Assembly (NCBI GenBank): GCA_945829235.1
Contig: CALZUA010000015.1
Location: 1-64,000, forward strand
Origin: an uncultured Clostridia bacterium
Lineage (GTDB): Bacteria; Bacillota; Clostridia; Oscillospirales; Ruminococcaceae
Direction of reading: 5' to 3'
DNA length: 64,000 bases
Positions 43,342-52,562 of the stretch are shown here, piece after piece (within the stretch, counting starts at the first letter, position 1; each line of letters starts with the position of its first letter). Both the position numbers and the translations under genes were made by a program. The notes below the pieces were generated by a model. The model worked only from the letters and a program-made list of their open reading frames with translations, did not search any database and was not told the origin of the DNA.

Positions 43342-43470
43342 GCGCTTCGCGCAGAGTGGTCGCTTCGCTCCAGTGCCTCCGGCGGCTTAAACCCTTTTTC
43401 TGAAGAAAAAGGTTAAGGAAACCGAAGGTTTCACTAGAATTCCAAAAAGACTTTAGGCGCTTCGCGGTGC
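43342..43470 (-). repeat. GCGAAGCG-rich module (locus 2)
   Basis: Starts GCGCTTCGCGCAGAGTGG, contains a CCTTTTTC/GAAAAAGG-type hairpin around 43390-43415, a TTTTTGGAATTC-like segment on the minus strand and ends CGCTTCGCGGTGC, 21 bases from the glgP stop. The intergenic stretch 42745-43491 holds the rpsF promoter and this composite repeat only. Confidence 0.8.
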
Positions 43471-43491
43471 ATGATTACAGCTTTGCGAAAA

Positions 43492-45852
43492 TTACGCGTT
43501 CGGCTCAATCTTCCAGATATCCTTCGCGTAGCCCTCAATCGTTCTATCCGAGCTGAACTTGCCCGCAGAGCACATATTTATCATCGATTTCTTGATAAAC
43601 TCATCGTGATTGAACTTGTAGTCAGCGTTCGCCTTGAGTTTAGCCTGAACGTAATTCTCAAGGTCGCCGAGAACGTAATAGTGGTCAGGCTTGTGCCAAG
43701 AAGCACCGTCCAAAAGCGAGTAGTACAACTCCCTGAACGAGCCGTTTCCGCCGTCCGAGAACGTCCCATCGATAAGCGTGTTCAGCACTCTCGCAACCCT
43801 CGTATTCTCGGAGTAAATCTTTCTCGGGTCATAGTTCGGCATAATCTGTGCCAAATCCTCAACTCTCGCGCCGAAAATGTAGTTGTTCTCCTCGCCTGCT
43901 TCCTGCGCGATTTCAACGTTTGCGCCGTCATAAGTGCCGAGCGTCATTGTGCCGTTGAGCATAAACTTCATATTGCCCGTACCCGAAGCCTCGGTGCCTG
44001 CCGTAGAAATCTGCTCGGAAATATCCGCGGCAACAACCAGCTTCTCCGCGTATGATACATTATAATTCTGTACGAAAACAACCTTGATTGCCCCGTTAAG
44101 CGACAGGTCGTTGTTGACAAGATTTGCGATTTCGTTGATGAACTTGATGATTGCCTTTGCTCTCGCGTAGCCGGGAGCGGATTTTGCACCGAAAATAAAG
44201 GTTGTCGGAGCAAAATTCTCGCGGGCAATCGAGCCGTCCTTCAAGCCAAAGTAAATGTACAATATCGAGAACGCGTTCAAAAGCTGGCGCTTGTACTCGT
44301 GCAGGCGCTTTATCTGGATATCGAACAGGCTGTCCGCGTCGATATTTTCGCCCTCGTGAGCGGCGATATATTCCGCGAGAGCTTTCTTGTTTTCGCTCTT
44401 AATCGTGCTGAAACGGTCACGGATTGCCTTATCATCGCAGAACGGGCGCAGATTTTTGAGCTGAGCGAGGTCGGTGAGCCAGCTTTCGTTTCCGAGAAGC
44501 TCGGTTATCATCGAAGCGAGCTTCGGGTTGCACAAAGCAAGCCAGCGGCGCGGAGTTATGCCGTTGGTTTCGTTGAGGAAGCGCTCGGGGAACATCTCGT
44601 ACCAGTCCGAAAGAGCGTCCTTTTTGAGAATTTCGGTGTGGATTTCGGCAACGCCGTTGACGTGCGAGGAGCAGTAAATCGCCATTCTCGCCATGTGAAC
44701 CATTCCGCCCGACACAATCTGCATTGTTTCGATTTTTTCTCTCGAAATGCCCTTGCGGTACATATCGGAAATAAACGCTTCGTTTATGCGGAGAATTATT
44801 GCGTAAACCTCGGGCACAAGCTCCTCGACGATATCGCTCGACCATTTTTCTAGAGCTTCTGCCATTATCGTGTGGTTGGTGTAGTTGAACGTGTTTTTCG
44901 CGATTTCAAGCGCTTCTTCAAACTCGCAGCCGCGCCCGATAAGATTGCGGATAAGCTCGGGAATTGCGATAACGGGGTGCGTATCGTTGAGCTGAATTGC
45001 GTTGAACTCGGCGAAATTGCTGAGCGGTCTGCCTGCCGCGAGGTGCTTTCTAATCAAATCCTCGACAGAAGCCGCGCTGAAGAAATACTCCTGCTTCAGT
45101 CTGAGCAACTTTCCGGGGCGTGCGTCATCGTTCGGATAAAGCGTCTTGGAGATGTTCTCGGCTTCAATTTCACCGCGCGCCGCGCCGAAATAATCCTGTT
45201 TGTTGAACGCGTCAAAATCAAACGCGTTTATCGGCTCGCACTGCCACAATCTCAATGTACAAGCGTAATCGTTGCGGTAACCGAAAATCGGCATATCGTA
45301 AGGCACTGCCTTAACATCGCCGCTTGCAAAATGCACGATAACCGCTTCGTCCTCAACGCGTCTGCTCCACGGGTCGCCCTGTGCTGTCCAGTCATCGGCG
45401 TATTCGCGCTGGAAGCCGTCCTCGATTGTCTGCTTGAACAGACCATATTTATATCGTATACCATAGCCGGTGAGCGGGAGCTTCAAGGTTGCCGCGCTGT
45501 CGAGGAAGCAAGCGGCAAGACGTCCCAGACCGCCGTTTCCGAGAGCCGCGTCCTCGATTTCCTCAAGCTCCGAGAGCGAGTCGCCCGCTTCCTTGAGCAA
45601 CTCCTCGGCATAGTCGGCAAGTCCGAGGCATAAGATGTTGTTATACACAGCGCGCCCCACGAGGAACTCCATCGACAGGTAGCCCGCGCGTCTGCCGCTC
45701 GGCGCGGAGCAGTTCATCATCGGCACCGCTTGCCGCATAATCGCCTTTCCGAGCGCGTTGTGCAACTGCGCGGGTGTACAGCGCTTGCCTTCAACGCGGG
45801 TATCGCGCATAATGTCCTCAAAATCGTTTTTCAGCAAAGTCTTATCAATCAT
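43492..45852 (-). CDS. glgP: Glycogen phosphorylase
   Basis: PLP-dependent alpha-glucan phosphorylase releasing glucose-1-phosphate from glycogen, 786 residues. The N-terminal YLSMEFLVGRAVYNNILCLG, LGNGGLGRLAACFLDS and GYGIRYKYGLFKQ are typical. The C-terminal part has NETNGITPRRWLALCNPKL, IQVKRLHEYKRQ-like (IKRLHEYKRQLLNA), and the PLP-lysine region TEASGTGNMKFMLNG. The N-terminal 25 residues are short compared with E. coli enzymes, usual for Firmicutes. Own promoter (45907-45935). A repeat locus lies in its 3' flank. Confident. Confidence 0.97.
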   Translation of the reverse strand: MIDKTLLKNDFEDIMRDTRVEGKRCTPAQLHNALGKAIMRQAVPMMNCSAPSGRRAGYLSMEFLVGRAVYNNILCLGLADYAEELLKEAGDSLSELEEIEDAALGNGGLGRLAACFLDSAATLKLPLTGYGIRYKYGLFKQTIEDGFQREYADDWTAQGDPWSRRVEDEAVIVHFASGDVKAVPYDMPIFGYRNDYACTLRLWQCEPINAFDFDAFNKQDYFGAARGEIEAENISKTLYPNDDARPGKLLRLKQEYFFSAASVEDLIRKHLAAGRPLSNFAEFNAIQLNDTHPVIAIPELIRNLIGRGCEFEEALEIAKNTFNYTNHTIMAEALEKWSSDIVEELVPEVYAIILRINEAFISDMYRKGISREKIETMQIVSGGMVHMARMAIYCSSHVNGVAEIHTEILKKDALSDWYEMFPERFLNETNGITPRRWLALCNPKLASMITELLGNESWLTDLAQLKNLRPFCDDKAIRDRFSTIKSENKKALAEYIAAHEGENIDADSLFDIQIKRLHEYKRQLLNAFSILYIYFGLKDGSIARENFAPTTFIFGAKSAPGYARAKAIIKFINEIANLVNNDLSLNGAIKVVFVQNYNVSYAEKLVVAADISEQISTAGTEASGTGNMKFMLNGTMTLGTYDGANVEIAQEAGEENNYIFGARVEDLAQIMPNYDPRKIYSENTRVARVLNTLIDGTFSDGGNGSFRELYYSLLDGASWHKPDHYYVLGDLENYVQAKLKANADYKFNHDEFIKKSMINMCSAGKFSSDRTIEGYAKDIWKIEPNA

Positions 45853-45906
45853 ATTTTTTCTCCTTACTTTTGTACATCAAGAGTTGTTTCGCTTATACTC
45901 TTACTT

Positions 45907-45935
45907 ATTTTACCATATTGTTCCGATAAAATCAA
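45907..45935 (-). promoter_or_regulatory. Sigma-A promoter of glgP
   Basis: On the minus strand TTGATT (45935-45930), 17 bases, TAAAAT (45912-45907), 54 bases before the start codon. Confidence 0.8.
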
Positions 45936-46074
45936 GCGGGAGCGCCAAAAAAACTTGTAATAAAAGGAAATTTTACGTCAAAGTTTAACAGAATTGATTA
46001 TTTTTGGTTAAATTGCACATAAGCGCGTGTTGAAATTCTACACGAAAAAATTGCAAATAAGCTGTTGTCGGTGC

Positions 46075-46103
46075 TTGAAAAAAACGAACAATTATGTTAT
46101 AAT
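46075..46103 (+). promoter_or_regulatory. Sigma-A promoter of the type IV pilus operon
   Basis: TTGAAA (46075-46080), 17 bases, TATAAT (46098-46103). Transcription should begin near 46110, giving a leader of about 240 bases before the pilC start codon. Confidence 0.88.
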
Positions 46104-46112
46104 TGTGTTAAG

Positions 46113-46241
46113 TAAGCGACTATGGGTTTAGTGCGCCCTTTTTCGGAAACTGTCGGTATTATTCCCGCGGGATTTCGCGCAGAGTAATATTTTCGGCATT
46201 TTTCATCGGAAATCGATGCTCTAAACCAAGCCGGTCGCTTA
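46113..46241 (+). promoter_or_regulatory. Structured leader, candidate riboswitch aptamer, upstream of pilC
   Basis: Starting at the first transcribed bases, an 8-bp stem TAAGCGAC/GTCGCTTA (46113-46120, 46234-46241) encloses a 7-bp stem GGTTTAG/CTAAACC (46125-46131, 46221-46227). Inside are two arms: one closed by CGGAAA/TTTTCG and continued by TATTA/TAATA and CGCG/CGCG (46144-46195), and one hairpin CATCG-GAAAT-CGATG (46204-46218). This is a three-way junction. Downstream, ACTTCCG (46250-46256) can pair with the ribosome site CGGAGGT (46337-46343). I do not recognise a c-di-GMP-I, c-di-GMP-II or other known class. The pairings are drawn by hand. Confidence 0.55.
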
Positions 46242-46349
46242 AAGAGGGAACTTCCGATTTCACTCGGGAAACAGGAAATTTCACGGTTTTCGGTTTTCGG
46301 GAAACTTGGGGTTGCCAAAGAATATTTTTGCGGAAACGGAGGTTTTCAG

Positions 46350-47543
46350 GTGAATAAATTCTCTTATGTCGCCACCGACGTCAATGGTAAAACCACACGC
46401 GGTAATGAGATGGCGGAGGATTTCAGGGATCTTCAGCAAAAGCTCAGAGAGAAAAATCTTTACGTTACAAGCTATCGTGACCTCGGCTCAGGTACGGTTG
46501 ACGTAAAGTACAAGTTCAAGACCAAGGAGGTTTCCTTCATCAGCCGTCAGCTCGGCTCGATGACTTCGGCAGGTCTTTCGCTTGTAAGAGCACTCTACAT
46601 TCTTCAGGAACAGCAGGAAAACAAAAAGGCAAAGGCGGTTCTCCTCGATATCTACGAGGAGGTTCAGAAAGGTAAGTCCTTCTCGGACGTTCTGAAGTCA
46701 AAGCCCGGCGTGTTCCCGGATATGTTCGTCAGCCTTGTGGCTGCCGGCGAGGCTTCGGGTACTCTCGACCAGATGCTCAACCGTCTGTCGGACCACTACG
46801 CAAACGCCAACAAAACCGCTAACAAGGCTAAGAGCGCAATGGTTTACCCGATGATTTTGCTCGTGCTGTTGCTCGCGGTTATCGTGCTCCTGTTCACGCA
46901 GGTTCTGCCTATGTTTGCGAGTATGATGAGCGAGGAGGATATGACTCCCCTTTCAAAGGCTCTTTTGGCATTCTCCGGCTCGCTGATTAACCAGTGGTAT
47001 GTCTACATAATCGTTATCGTCGGTATCGTTGTCACGGTTTTCATTATGAGAAGAACGCCCTCAACCAGACGAAAAATGGACGAACTCCTCCTCAAAATCC
47101 CCAAGGTCGGAAAGCTCGTTGCAACCATGTACACCGGTACCTTCGCAAGAAATATGGCGAACCTCTACGGCGCAGGCTTGCAGATGGTTGAGTGTATCGA
47201 AAAGTCCATCGCCGCTGTCAACAATATGTACGTTCACGACAAGTTCAAGGAAGTTGTTAACGACATCAAGCTCGGCGAGAGTATGTCAAAGGCAATCGAA
47301 AAAACCGGCATCTTCGAGGGTATGTTCACGTCGATTATCTACGTCGGCGAGGAATCCGGTACTCTCGACACTATCCTTTCAAAGAGTGCGGACTACTACG
47401 ATGAAGAAGCAGACTCCGCAGTTACAAAGCTCGTAGGTCTTATGGAACCTCTTATGATTATCCTTATGGGTATCGCAATCGGTTTGTTCCTTGCGGGTAT
47501 GTTCCCGATGCTCTACGGCGGAATGACAAAGGTTGGTCAGTAA
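46350..47543 (+). CDS. pilC: Type IV pilus inner-membrane platform protein PilC (GspF family)
   Basis: Membrane platform that links the pilus ATPases to the growing pilus, 397 residues. Two homologous GspF domains are visible: the first with EVSFISRQLGSMTSAGLSLVRAL and FVSLVAAGEASGTLDQML, the second with GTFARNMANLYGAGLQMVECIE and TSIIYVGEESGTLDTIL, each followed by transmembrane helices (about 165-190, 212-233, 365-390). GTG start at 46350, 6 bases after GGAGG. First gene of the pilus operon, behind a long structured leader. Confident. Confidence 0.95.
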   Translation: MNKFSYVATDVNGKTTRGNEMAEDFRDLQQKLREKNLYVTSYRDLGSGTVDVKYKFKTKEVSFISRQLGSMTSAGLSLVRALYILQEQQENKKAKAVLLDIYEEVQKGKSFSDVLKSKPGVFPDMFVSLVAAGEASGTLDQMLNRLSDHYANANKTANKAKSAMVYPMILLVLLLAVIVLLFTQVLPMFASMMSEEDMTPLSKALLAFSGSLINQWYVYIIVIVGIVVTVFIMRRTPSTRRKMDELLLKIPKVGKLVATMYTGTFARNMANLYGAGLQMVECIEKSIAAVNNMYVHDKFKEVVNDIKLGESMSKAIEKTGIFEGMFTSIIYVGEESGTLDTILSKSADYYDEEADSAVTKLVGLMEPLMIILMGIAIGLFLAGMFPMLYGGMTKVGQ

Positions 47544-47593
47544 TTCGTAAACGGATTATTCAATACTATAAATAATAAGTATGAGGTGAAGAT

Positions 47594-49204
47594 ATGCTTT
47601 CAATAGATATTACAGATAGGCAAATAAAGCTCGTCAGAGGTATTCACAGCGGAAGCAAAATCAGAGTTCAGGACGCTGATATGCGCGAGCTGTCCATGGG
47701 AATGGTTTCCAACGGTTACATCACAGACGTTCCGATGGTTGCCGCAGAGCTCAACGACATCATCAAGCAGAAGGACATCAAGGAGAAGGAAGCGGTTGTT
47801 TCCATCACGTCCAGTGCTATTGTTTACAAGGAAATGCTTGTTGCAAAGCCCAAGAATATGAAAAATCCGGCTATCATCGAGGCGATGATTCAGTCGAATA
47901 TGAACATTTCCAGCGACTACAACATATCCTTTACTATAGCAGGCGAAACCGAGGACGAGGAAAAGAACAAGATGCTGAAAGTCATAGCGTCTGCCTGCCC
48001 TCAGCGTCTGGTTGACGGCTATGTAAGACTGTTCTCGCACATCGGTTTGCAGTTGAAGGGCGTGTACATCTCCAACAACTCCGTTACCCGCCTTATCGTC
48101 AACACCCCCAAAATGGCGGACAGAATGCCGATGCTTCTTATCCAGATTGATAAGAACTTCCTCAATATGAACCTGTATGAGGATAATCAGATTGTATTCT
48201 CCCGTTTCTTCAACGTTGACCCCAACGACTACGACAACGCGCCCGACTACGTTACCCGCGCGGTTTACGACAACCTGTTCAGAATGATGCAGTTCATCAA
48301 GAGCCGCAAGGGTGCAAAGCCGCTTCAGGAAATTCTGTTCTACGGTGAAATCGACAGCTTTATCGAAATCACAAACGCGATTTCTTCGTTCAACGTTCCG
48401 ACGAATATGCTGTCGTTGCCCTCGTCTGTTTCCACAACCGCGCAGTTCGACTTCGCTAAATTCGCGAACGCTATCGGCGCTCTCTACCGCAGAAACAAAG
48501 AGCTTGAGCACATCAACCTCCTCGAGGCTACCTCGGCAAAGGGCTCTACCGCAGGCAACTCGTTCCTGCTGGCAGTTGCGGGAGTTGTTGTCGGTTCAAT
48601 CGCGCTGGTTGCGGGTGCTTGCGTTATCATTAACATCATCAACAACGGCAAGCTGAACGAAATCAACGAAATTCAGACAAAAATCGACAGCCCCGCCCTT
48701 CAGAACGATATGAAGATTGTTGACGAGCGCGAGGGTATGCTCAGCGGCTTCCAGAGCTACAACAATACCGTTAAAGGCACGGTTGATTTGTTCAACTACC
48801 AGCCTAAGGTTCAGTCCGTTGTTTACAACAAGGCAACCGAACCTATCAAGAAAATTCTTACCGGAGATGAGGAGCTTAAGGTTACCGCTTTTGAAGTAAC
48901 CGGCTATTCCGTAAAGCTCTCGTTTATGGGACTTTCGCACGGCGATCCTTCGTCCGTTCCTTCGAGATACGCAGAGTTCTTGGCAGAAAAGATTCTCAAT
49001 AAGTATGGAGAGCCTTTCTTCAACAAGGTTATCTACAAAGGCTTTGAGAAGGAAAACATTACCGAATGGAATACATACGCTTATCTGCAGAGCGAAGGCA
49101 AAACGTCTTTTGATACGGTATTTTCATTCGATATCGAAATGGAGCTTCAGATGGGTAGCGATGAGGCAAACGCAAAGCTTCCCGATTCTGAAAGCAATAA
49201 GTAA
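47594..49204 (+). CDS. PilM-PilN fusion, type IV pilus assembly
   Basis: 536 residues combining two alignment-complex proteins normally encoded separately. Residues 1-310 follow the actin-like PilM fold (MLSIDITDRQIKLVRGIHSG, then VAAELNDIIKQKDIKEKEAV, MLLIQIDKNFLNMNLYEDNQ). A transmembrane helix at about 321-345 (LLAVAGVVVGSIALVAGACV) is followed by a short coiled-coil and a PilN-like periplasmic-type domain (residues 350-530). Separate pilN is absent; pilO follows. Start ATG with GAGGTGAAG upstream. The fusion is inferred from topology and position because sequence similarity to PilN is weak. Confidence 0.8.
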   Translation: MLSIDITDRQIKLVRGIHSGSKIRVQDADMRELSMGMVSNGYITDVPMVAAELNDIIKQKDIKEKEAVVSITSSAIVYKEMLVAKPKNMKNPAIIEAMIQSNMNISSDYNISFTIAGETEDEEKNKMLKVIASACPQRLVDGYVRLFSHIGLQLKGVYISNNSVTRLIVNTPKMADRMPMLLIQIDKNFLNMNLYEDNQIVFSRFFNVDPNDYDNAPDYVTRAVYDNLFRMMQFIKSRKGAKPLQEILFYGEIDSFIEITNAISSFNVPTNMLSLPSSVSTTAQFDFAKFANAIGALYRRNKELEHINLLEATSAKGSTAGNSFLLAVAGVVVGSIALVAGACVIINIINNGKLNEINEIQTKIDSPALQNDMKIVDEREGMLSGFQSYNNTVKGTVDLFNYQPKVQSVVYNKATEPIKKILTGDEELKVTAFEVTGYSVKLSFMGLSHGDPSSVPSRYAEFLAEKILNKYGEPFFNKVIYKGFEKENITEWNTYAYLQSEGKTSFDTVFSFDIEMELQMGSDEANAKLPDSESNK

Positions 49205-49221
49205 GGGGAGGCTGGCGAATA

Positions 49222-50145
49222 ATGAAACTTAGTAAACAGGAACGTATCGCAACAATCGTTATTCTTATACTTGTAATTCTCGGTGTGGGTATTTTCGTTT
49301 TCATTAAGCCTGCATTTGAAGGGCTTGGTGCAACGCAGAAAAATCTCGAGAACAAACAGGCTGAGTATAACGCTGATGTCGAAAAGGCAGGAAGAAAAGC
49401 AGGTCTTAGAACCCAAATCGAAGAGGCTTACTCAGAAGGCGAACATTTGGCTGATATGTTCTTCCCCGAACTCGCTTCCTATGAAACTGACGAGGCTATG
49501 AGAGCGTTCCTCGCGCAGTGCAAGGCAAATGTTGTTGTTGAAGCGCTTGAGGTTGAAGAACCCACAACATCTGTTCTTTCACCTTATTTCAGCATAAGCG
49601 AGGAAGTTGTTTATGAGCTGAAGTCCTACGCAACACAAGGCGCAGATCCTGATGAGGCAGAGGCAAGAAGAATGTCGCGCCTTACCGAGCTTCAGACCGC
49701 TCTCGGAAACGCTCAGACTATCGGCGCAAGCACCGTTAAATTCACCGTTTCGGCTATCGACCGCGAAGAGTTGCTCAAATTTGCCGATGAAGTAAACAAC
49801 TACATCGTTAAGGAAAACGGCAAGGATACCAGAAAGGCAATTATGCTTAATGGTATGGCGTTTAAGTGCCCCGAGATTGAAAAGGAGTACGAAGCAAAGG
49901 TTGAGGAAATCAACTCCGAGGCAGAAAAGGTCGGAAAAGAGGCTCTCGAAAGAGAAACCGGCAAGAAGCCCGACGGCGATAAGGCAACCTCTTCTAACCC
50001 CGATGGCGAAACCTCCGATAAGGAAGGTAAGGTTGATGTCAACGAGTGCATCTACAAGGTTGAAACTTCTATCACCTTCTTCAGCATCGAGCGTATGCAG
50101 AACCCCAAGGCACAGCTCGACAAGCAGGACGGTGTAACCGCTTAA
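49222..50145 (+). CDS. PilO-like type IV pilus assembly protein
   Basis: 307 residues with a short cytoplasmic start, one transmembrane helix (about 10-32, IATIVILILVILGVGIFVFI) and a coiled-coil (about 35-75, KNLENKQAEYNADVEKAGRK), then an alpha/beta domain and a charged, Lys/Glu-rich tail. Position directly after the PilM-PilN fusion and the topology fit PilO, which pairs with PilN to align the pilus machine. The C-terminal 60 residues are a low-complexity acidic/basic extension not usual for PilO. Function is assigned by position and topology. Confidence 0.72.
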   Translation: MKLSKQERIATIVILILVILGVGIFVFIKPAFEGLGATQKNLENKQAEYNADVEKAGRKAGLRTQIEEAYSEGEHLADMFFPELASYETDEAMRAFLAQCKANVVVEALEVEEPTTSVLSPYFSISEEVVYELKSYATQGADPDEAEARRMSRLTELQTALGNAQTIGASTVKFTVSAIDREELLKFADEVNNYIVKENGKDTRKAIMLNGMAFKCPEIEKEYEAKVEEINSEAEKVGKEALERETGKKPDGDKATSSNPDGETSDKEGKVDVNECIYKVETSITFFSIERMQNPKAQLDKQDGVTA

Positions 50146-50184
50146 ATCTTGACAATGGCTTATTTTTGAGCAAAGGAGGATACA

Positions 50185-52548
50185 ATGGTACATTCACTGA
50201 GAAAGTACCTGAGCAATCGCGGAAGCGCGTTGTTTATGGTCATAAGTACAATGACAGCGCTGATGATTACATGTATGGCGATGTATTTTGCCGTCGTGTC
50301 GTCCAGATCCGCGCAGATGGCTGTTTTTAACCAACAACAATCGTATCAGACCGCTCGTTCAACGTCCGAGATTATTATGGACGGACTTAAGAATGGTACT
50401 CTCAATACCGAAGACGGCAAAGGTCTTCGTGATTTGCTGGTAAGTGCTGATATGAATATCGGCGATGTCATCACCACCAACGGCAACGGCTTCGCAAGCC
50501 TTAACCCTACTTCAACCGGTGCTGACGACGATGACCTCGGCGCGGCTTATGATGTAAAAATTACTCGTCTTAATGACGAGCTGGTTGACGGCGAATCGAA
50601 CTATACCTTCGATATCGCGGTTACGGCTTCCGTAAACGGCAACAGAGAGGTTATTCACACAATCGTTCACGTCATTCCCCCCAAGACCGAACCCCTCGAT
50701 AACGCACCTTCGCAGGTGTTCGCGGCAACGGGCTACGCCGATCAGGATACATATCTCGACGGCGGTAAATTTATGACGGATATGTTTATCGATACCGAGA
50801 ACGCTGTCGTTAACGCATATCCCGGTATGAACGATGAGTTCTTCGGCAACCTCACTGCGGGCGGTTCGCTTCAGGTAAACGGTTATCTCATTCCGAACCC
50901 CGATAAGTATGTTGAATGGTTTATCAGAAACAAGCTCTACGAGTCACCCGACAAGAACTTTACTCTTAATTTCTCCGGCACCGCGCCGAGAAGCAGAGTA
51001 TTTGTCGGCGGCGACCTCGATATGGGCGAAAGCTGGGGCGGTATCAAGAATGCCGATGTTTATGTAAACGGCAATTTCTATTACGGTCAGTCCAACTTTA
51101 GCAACTGCCGAGTTTTCGTTCACGGAAACGTGTACGTTAGAACGACCTACAGAGATCTCAGCGCATTTCCGATTTACTGCGATGGAAATGTTATTGAAAT
51201 CAACGGCGGAACAAAGCAGGGTAGCATCAAGGGCACTTGGGAAGCAAACGACAGCCTCCCGACAGGTGCGCTTACTCGTCACGAGGCTATGTCCATTCTT
51301 GACGAAAAAACCGCAACCTGCACGTTCTACAAGTGGGAAATCAACGACAAATATCCCACGGTTAGAAGATGGGACGAAAAGTCGAAAACCTGGAAGGACA
51401 CCGGAGAACCCGACCCGACTTATGTTCCCGAGCTTAATAAATCGCTCAGCTCTTACAATCTGAAGACAATCCACTGGGACGCAAGTACCTATCCGTTTAC
51501 CCTGCACTCCACTGAAACAATCACCTACGGTTCTGTGGCTGACGGAAAGGGTTGCGTAATCAAGGATACCACGTTTAACAGAGGTAACGGCGGTATCAAC
51601 GACTTCACGCTGATTATCGACACGGGCGATGACCCCGACAACGTTTATACAATACGAGTTCTCGCGAACCGCGATATGAACGGCGATGGCAAGAACGAAA
51701 CGTTCAGCTGGTTCCCGGAGAATGCAGTAGACGGTACAGACCGCTTTAAGATTCTTGTTAAGGGTAGAGGCTCTGTTGTCATTGACGTTCCTGAGGGCGT
51801 TACTTATCAGGATATGCACCGTATGCAGGTATCTCACTACAACTGGTGGGTTCTCGCCGGCGGTACAATAACGGATAACAACGGTGAAAAGATTTATTCC
51901 CGCGTGGAATATAAGGATGATTTGGCGAAGTTCGTTCACACGGAGTGCGGCGGTGCAAGTGACGAGTGCTCTTATACCGAGGTTAGCTCCGATAAGGATT
52001 GCGCGATTTGCGGCGAAAAGAAAAAAGCTGTAACCTGCTCGCGTCACGAGTACACCTTCTACTACTGCCCGAAATGTGAAAAGTCCCTCAAGGACAACGA
52101 TTTCTGCGGTCAGTGCCTGAACCGCGTCGGAAGACAGGAAATCGACAAGTATCTCCAAAGTCACTCCGATATTGCGGGAAGAATGGAAAAGGACTCCAGC
52201 AACAAGCTGGTTTATCCGACAGTCAATATCTTCCTCGTATCCGTAGAGGAGAGTGCTGATATCCGTCTGTCGATAACTAAAACCGGCGATACAATCATTC
52301 AAAACGCGTTCTTTGGATTTATTTACGCTCCTTACATGACCTTTAAGGGTTATGGTTCAAACTCAGGCGGCGGCTATATTCGTTTCTTCGGCGGCGCAAC
52401 GGTTTCCGACTTCATCTTCCAAGACTCGATGTCGTTTGTAACCTGCTGGCCCGAAAAGATTCCCGATGACCTGATGAGCCCGACAAGCAAAGCACAAAAG
52501 CTCTCGGGTGCAAATAAGAGCTGGAAGATTTCTCTCGGAAGCTATTAA
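50185..52548 (+). CDS. Large PilX-like minor pilin with zinc-ribbon-like cysteine cluster
   Basis: 787 residues. N-terminus RGSALFMVISTMTALMITC is a hydrophobic helix preceded by basic residues, as in PilX-type minor pilins that lack the usual Phe at the cleavage site. A middle region (residues 170-400) is beta-rich with repeated FxGxxxxxG strands (VFVGGDLDMGESWGG, VYVNGNFYYGQ, VFVHGNVYVR). Residues about 587-645 contain many cysteines in CxxC spacing (CAICGEKK, CPKCEKS, CGQCLNR), like tandem zinc ribbons. Second half ends with a beta region (SISFVTCW-like). Located between pilO and the other minor pilins, so probably part of a pilus-tip complex. Confidence 0.75.
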   Translation: MVHSLRKYLSNRGSALFMVISTMTALMITCMAMYFAVVSSRSAQMAVFNQQQSYQTARSTSEIIMDGLKNGTLNTEDGKGLRDLLVSADMNIGDVITTNGNGFASLNPTSTGADDDDLGAAYDVKITRLNDELVDGESNYTFDIAVTASVNGNREVIHTIVHVIPPKTEPLDNAPSQVFAATGYADQDTYLDGGKFMTDMFIDTENAVVNAYPGMNDEFFGNLTAGGSLQVNGYLIPNPDKYVEWFIRNKLYESPDKNFTLNFSGTAPRSRVFVGGDLDMGESWGGIKNADVYVNGNFYYGQSNFSNCRVFVHGNVYVRTTYRDLSAFPIYCDGNVIEINGGTKQGSIKGTWEANDSLPTGALTRHEAMSILDEKTATCTFYKWEINDKYPTVRRWDEKSKTWKDTGEPDPTYVPELNKSLSSYNLKTIHWDASTYPFTLHSTETITYGSVADGKGCVIKDTTFNRGNGGINDFTLIIDTGDDPDNVYTIRVLANRDMNGDGKNETFSWFPENAVDGTDRFKILVKGRGSVVIDVPEGVTYQDMHRMQVSHYNWWVLAGGTITDNNGEKIYSRVEYKDDLAKFVHTECGGASDECSYTEVSSDKDCAICGEKKKAVTCSRHEYTFYYCPKCEKSLKDNDFCGQCLNRVGRQEIDKYLQSHSDIAGRMEKDSSNKLVYPTVNIFLVSVEESADIRLSITKTGDTIIQNAFFGFIYAPYMTFKGYGSNSGGGYIRFFGGATVSDFIFQDSMSFVTCWPEKIPDDLMSPTSKAQKLSGANKSWKISLGSY

Positions 52549-52562
52549 GGAGGCGCTTTATT

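Noticed and set aside
46113-46241. Known c-di-GMP-I or II riboswitch upstream of pilC
   Set aside because: The tetraloop-receptor and conserved purine-rich motifs of those classes are not visible, so only an unclassified candidate is reported.
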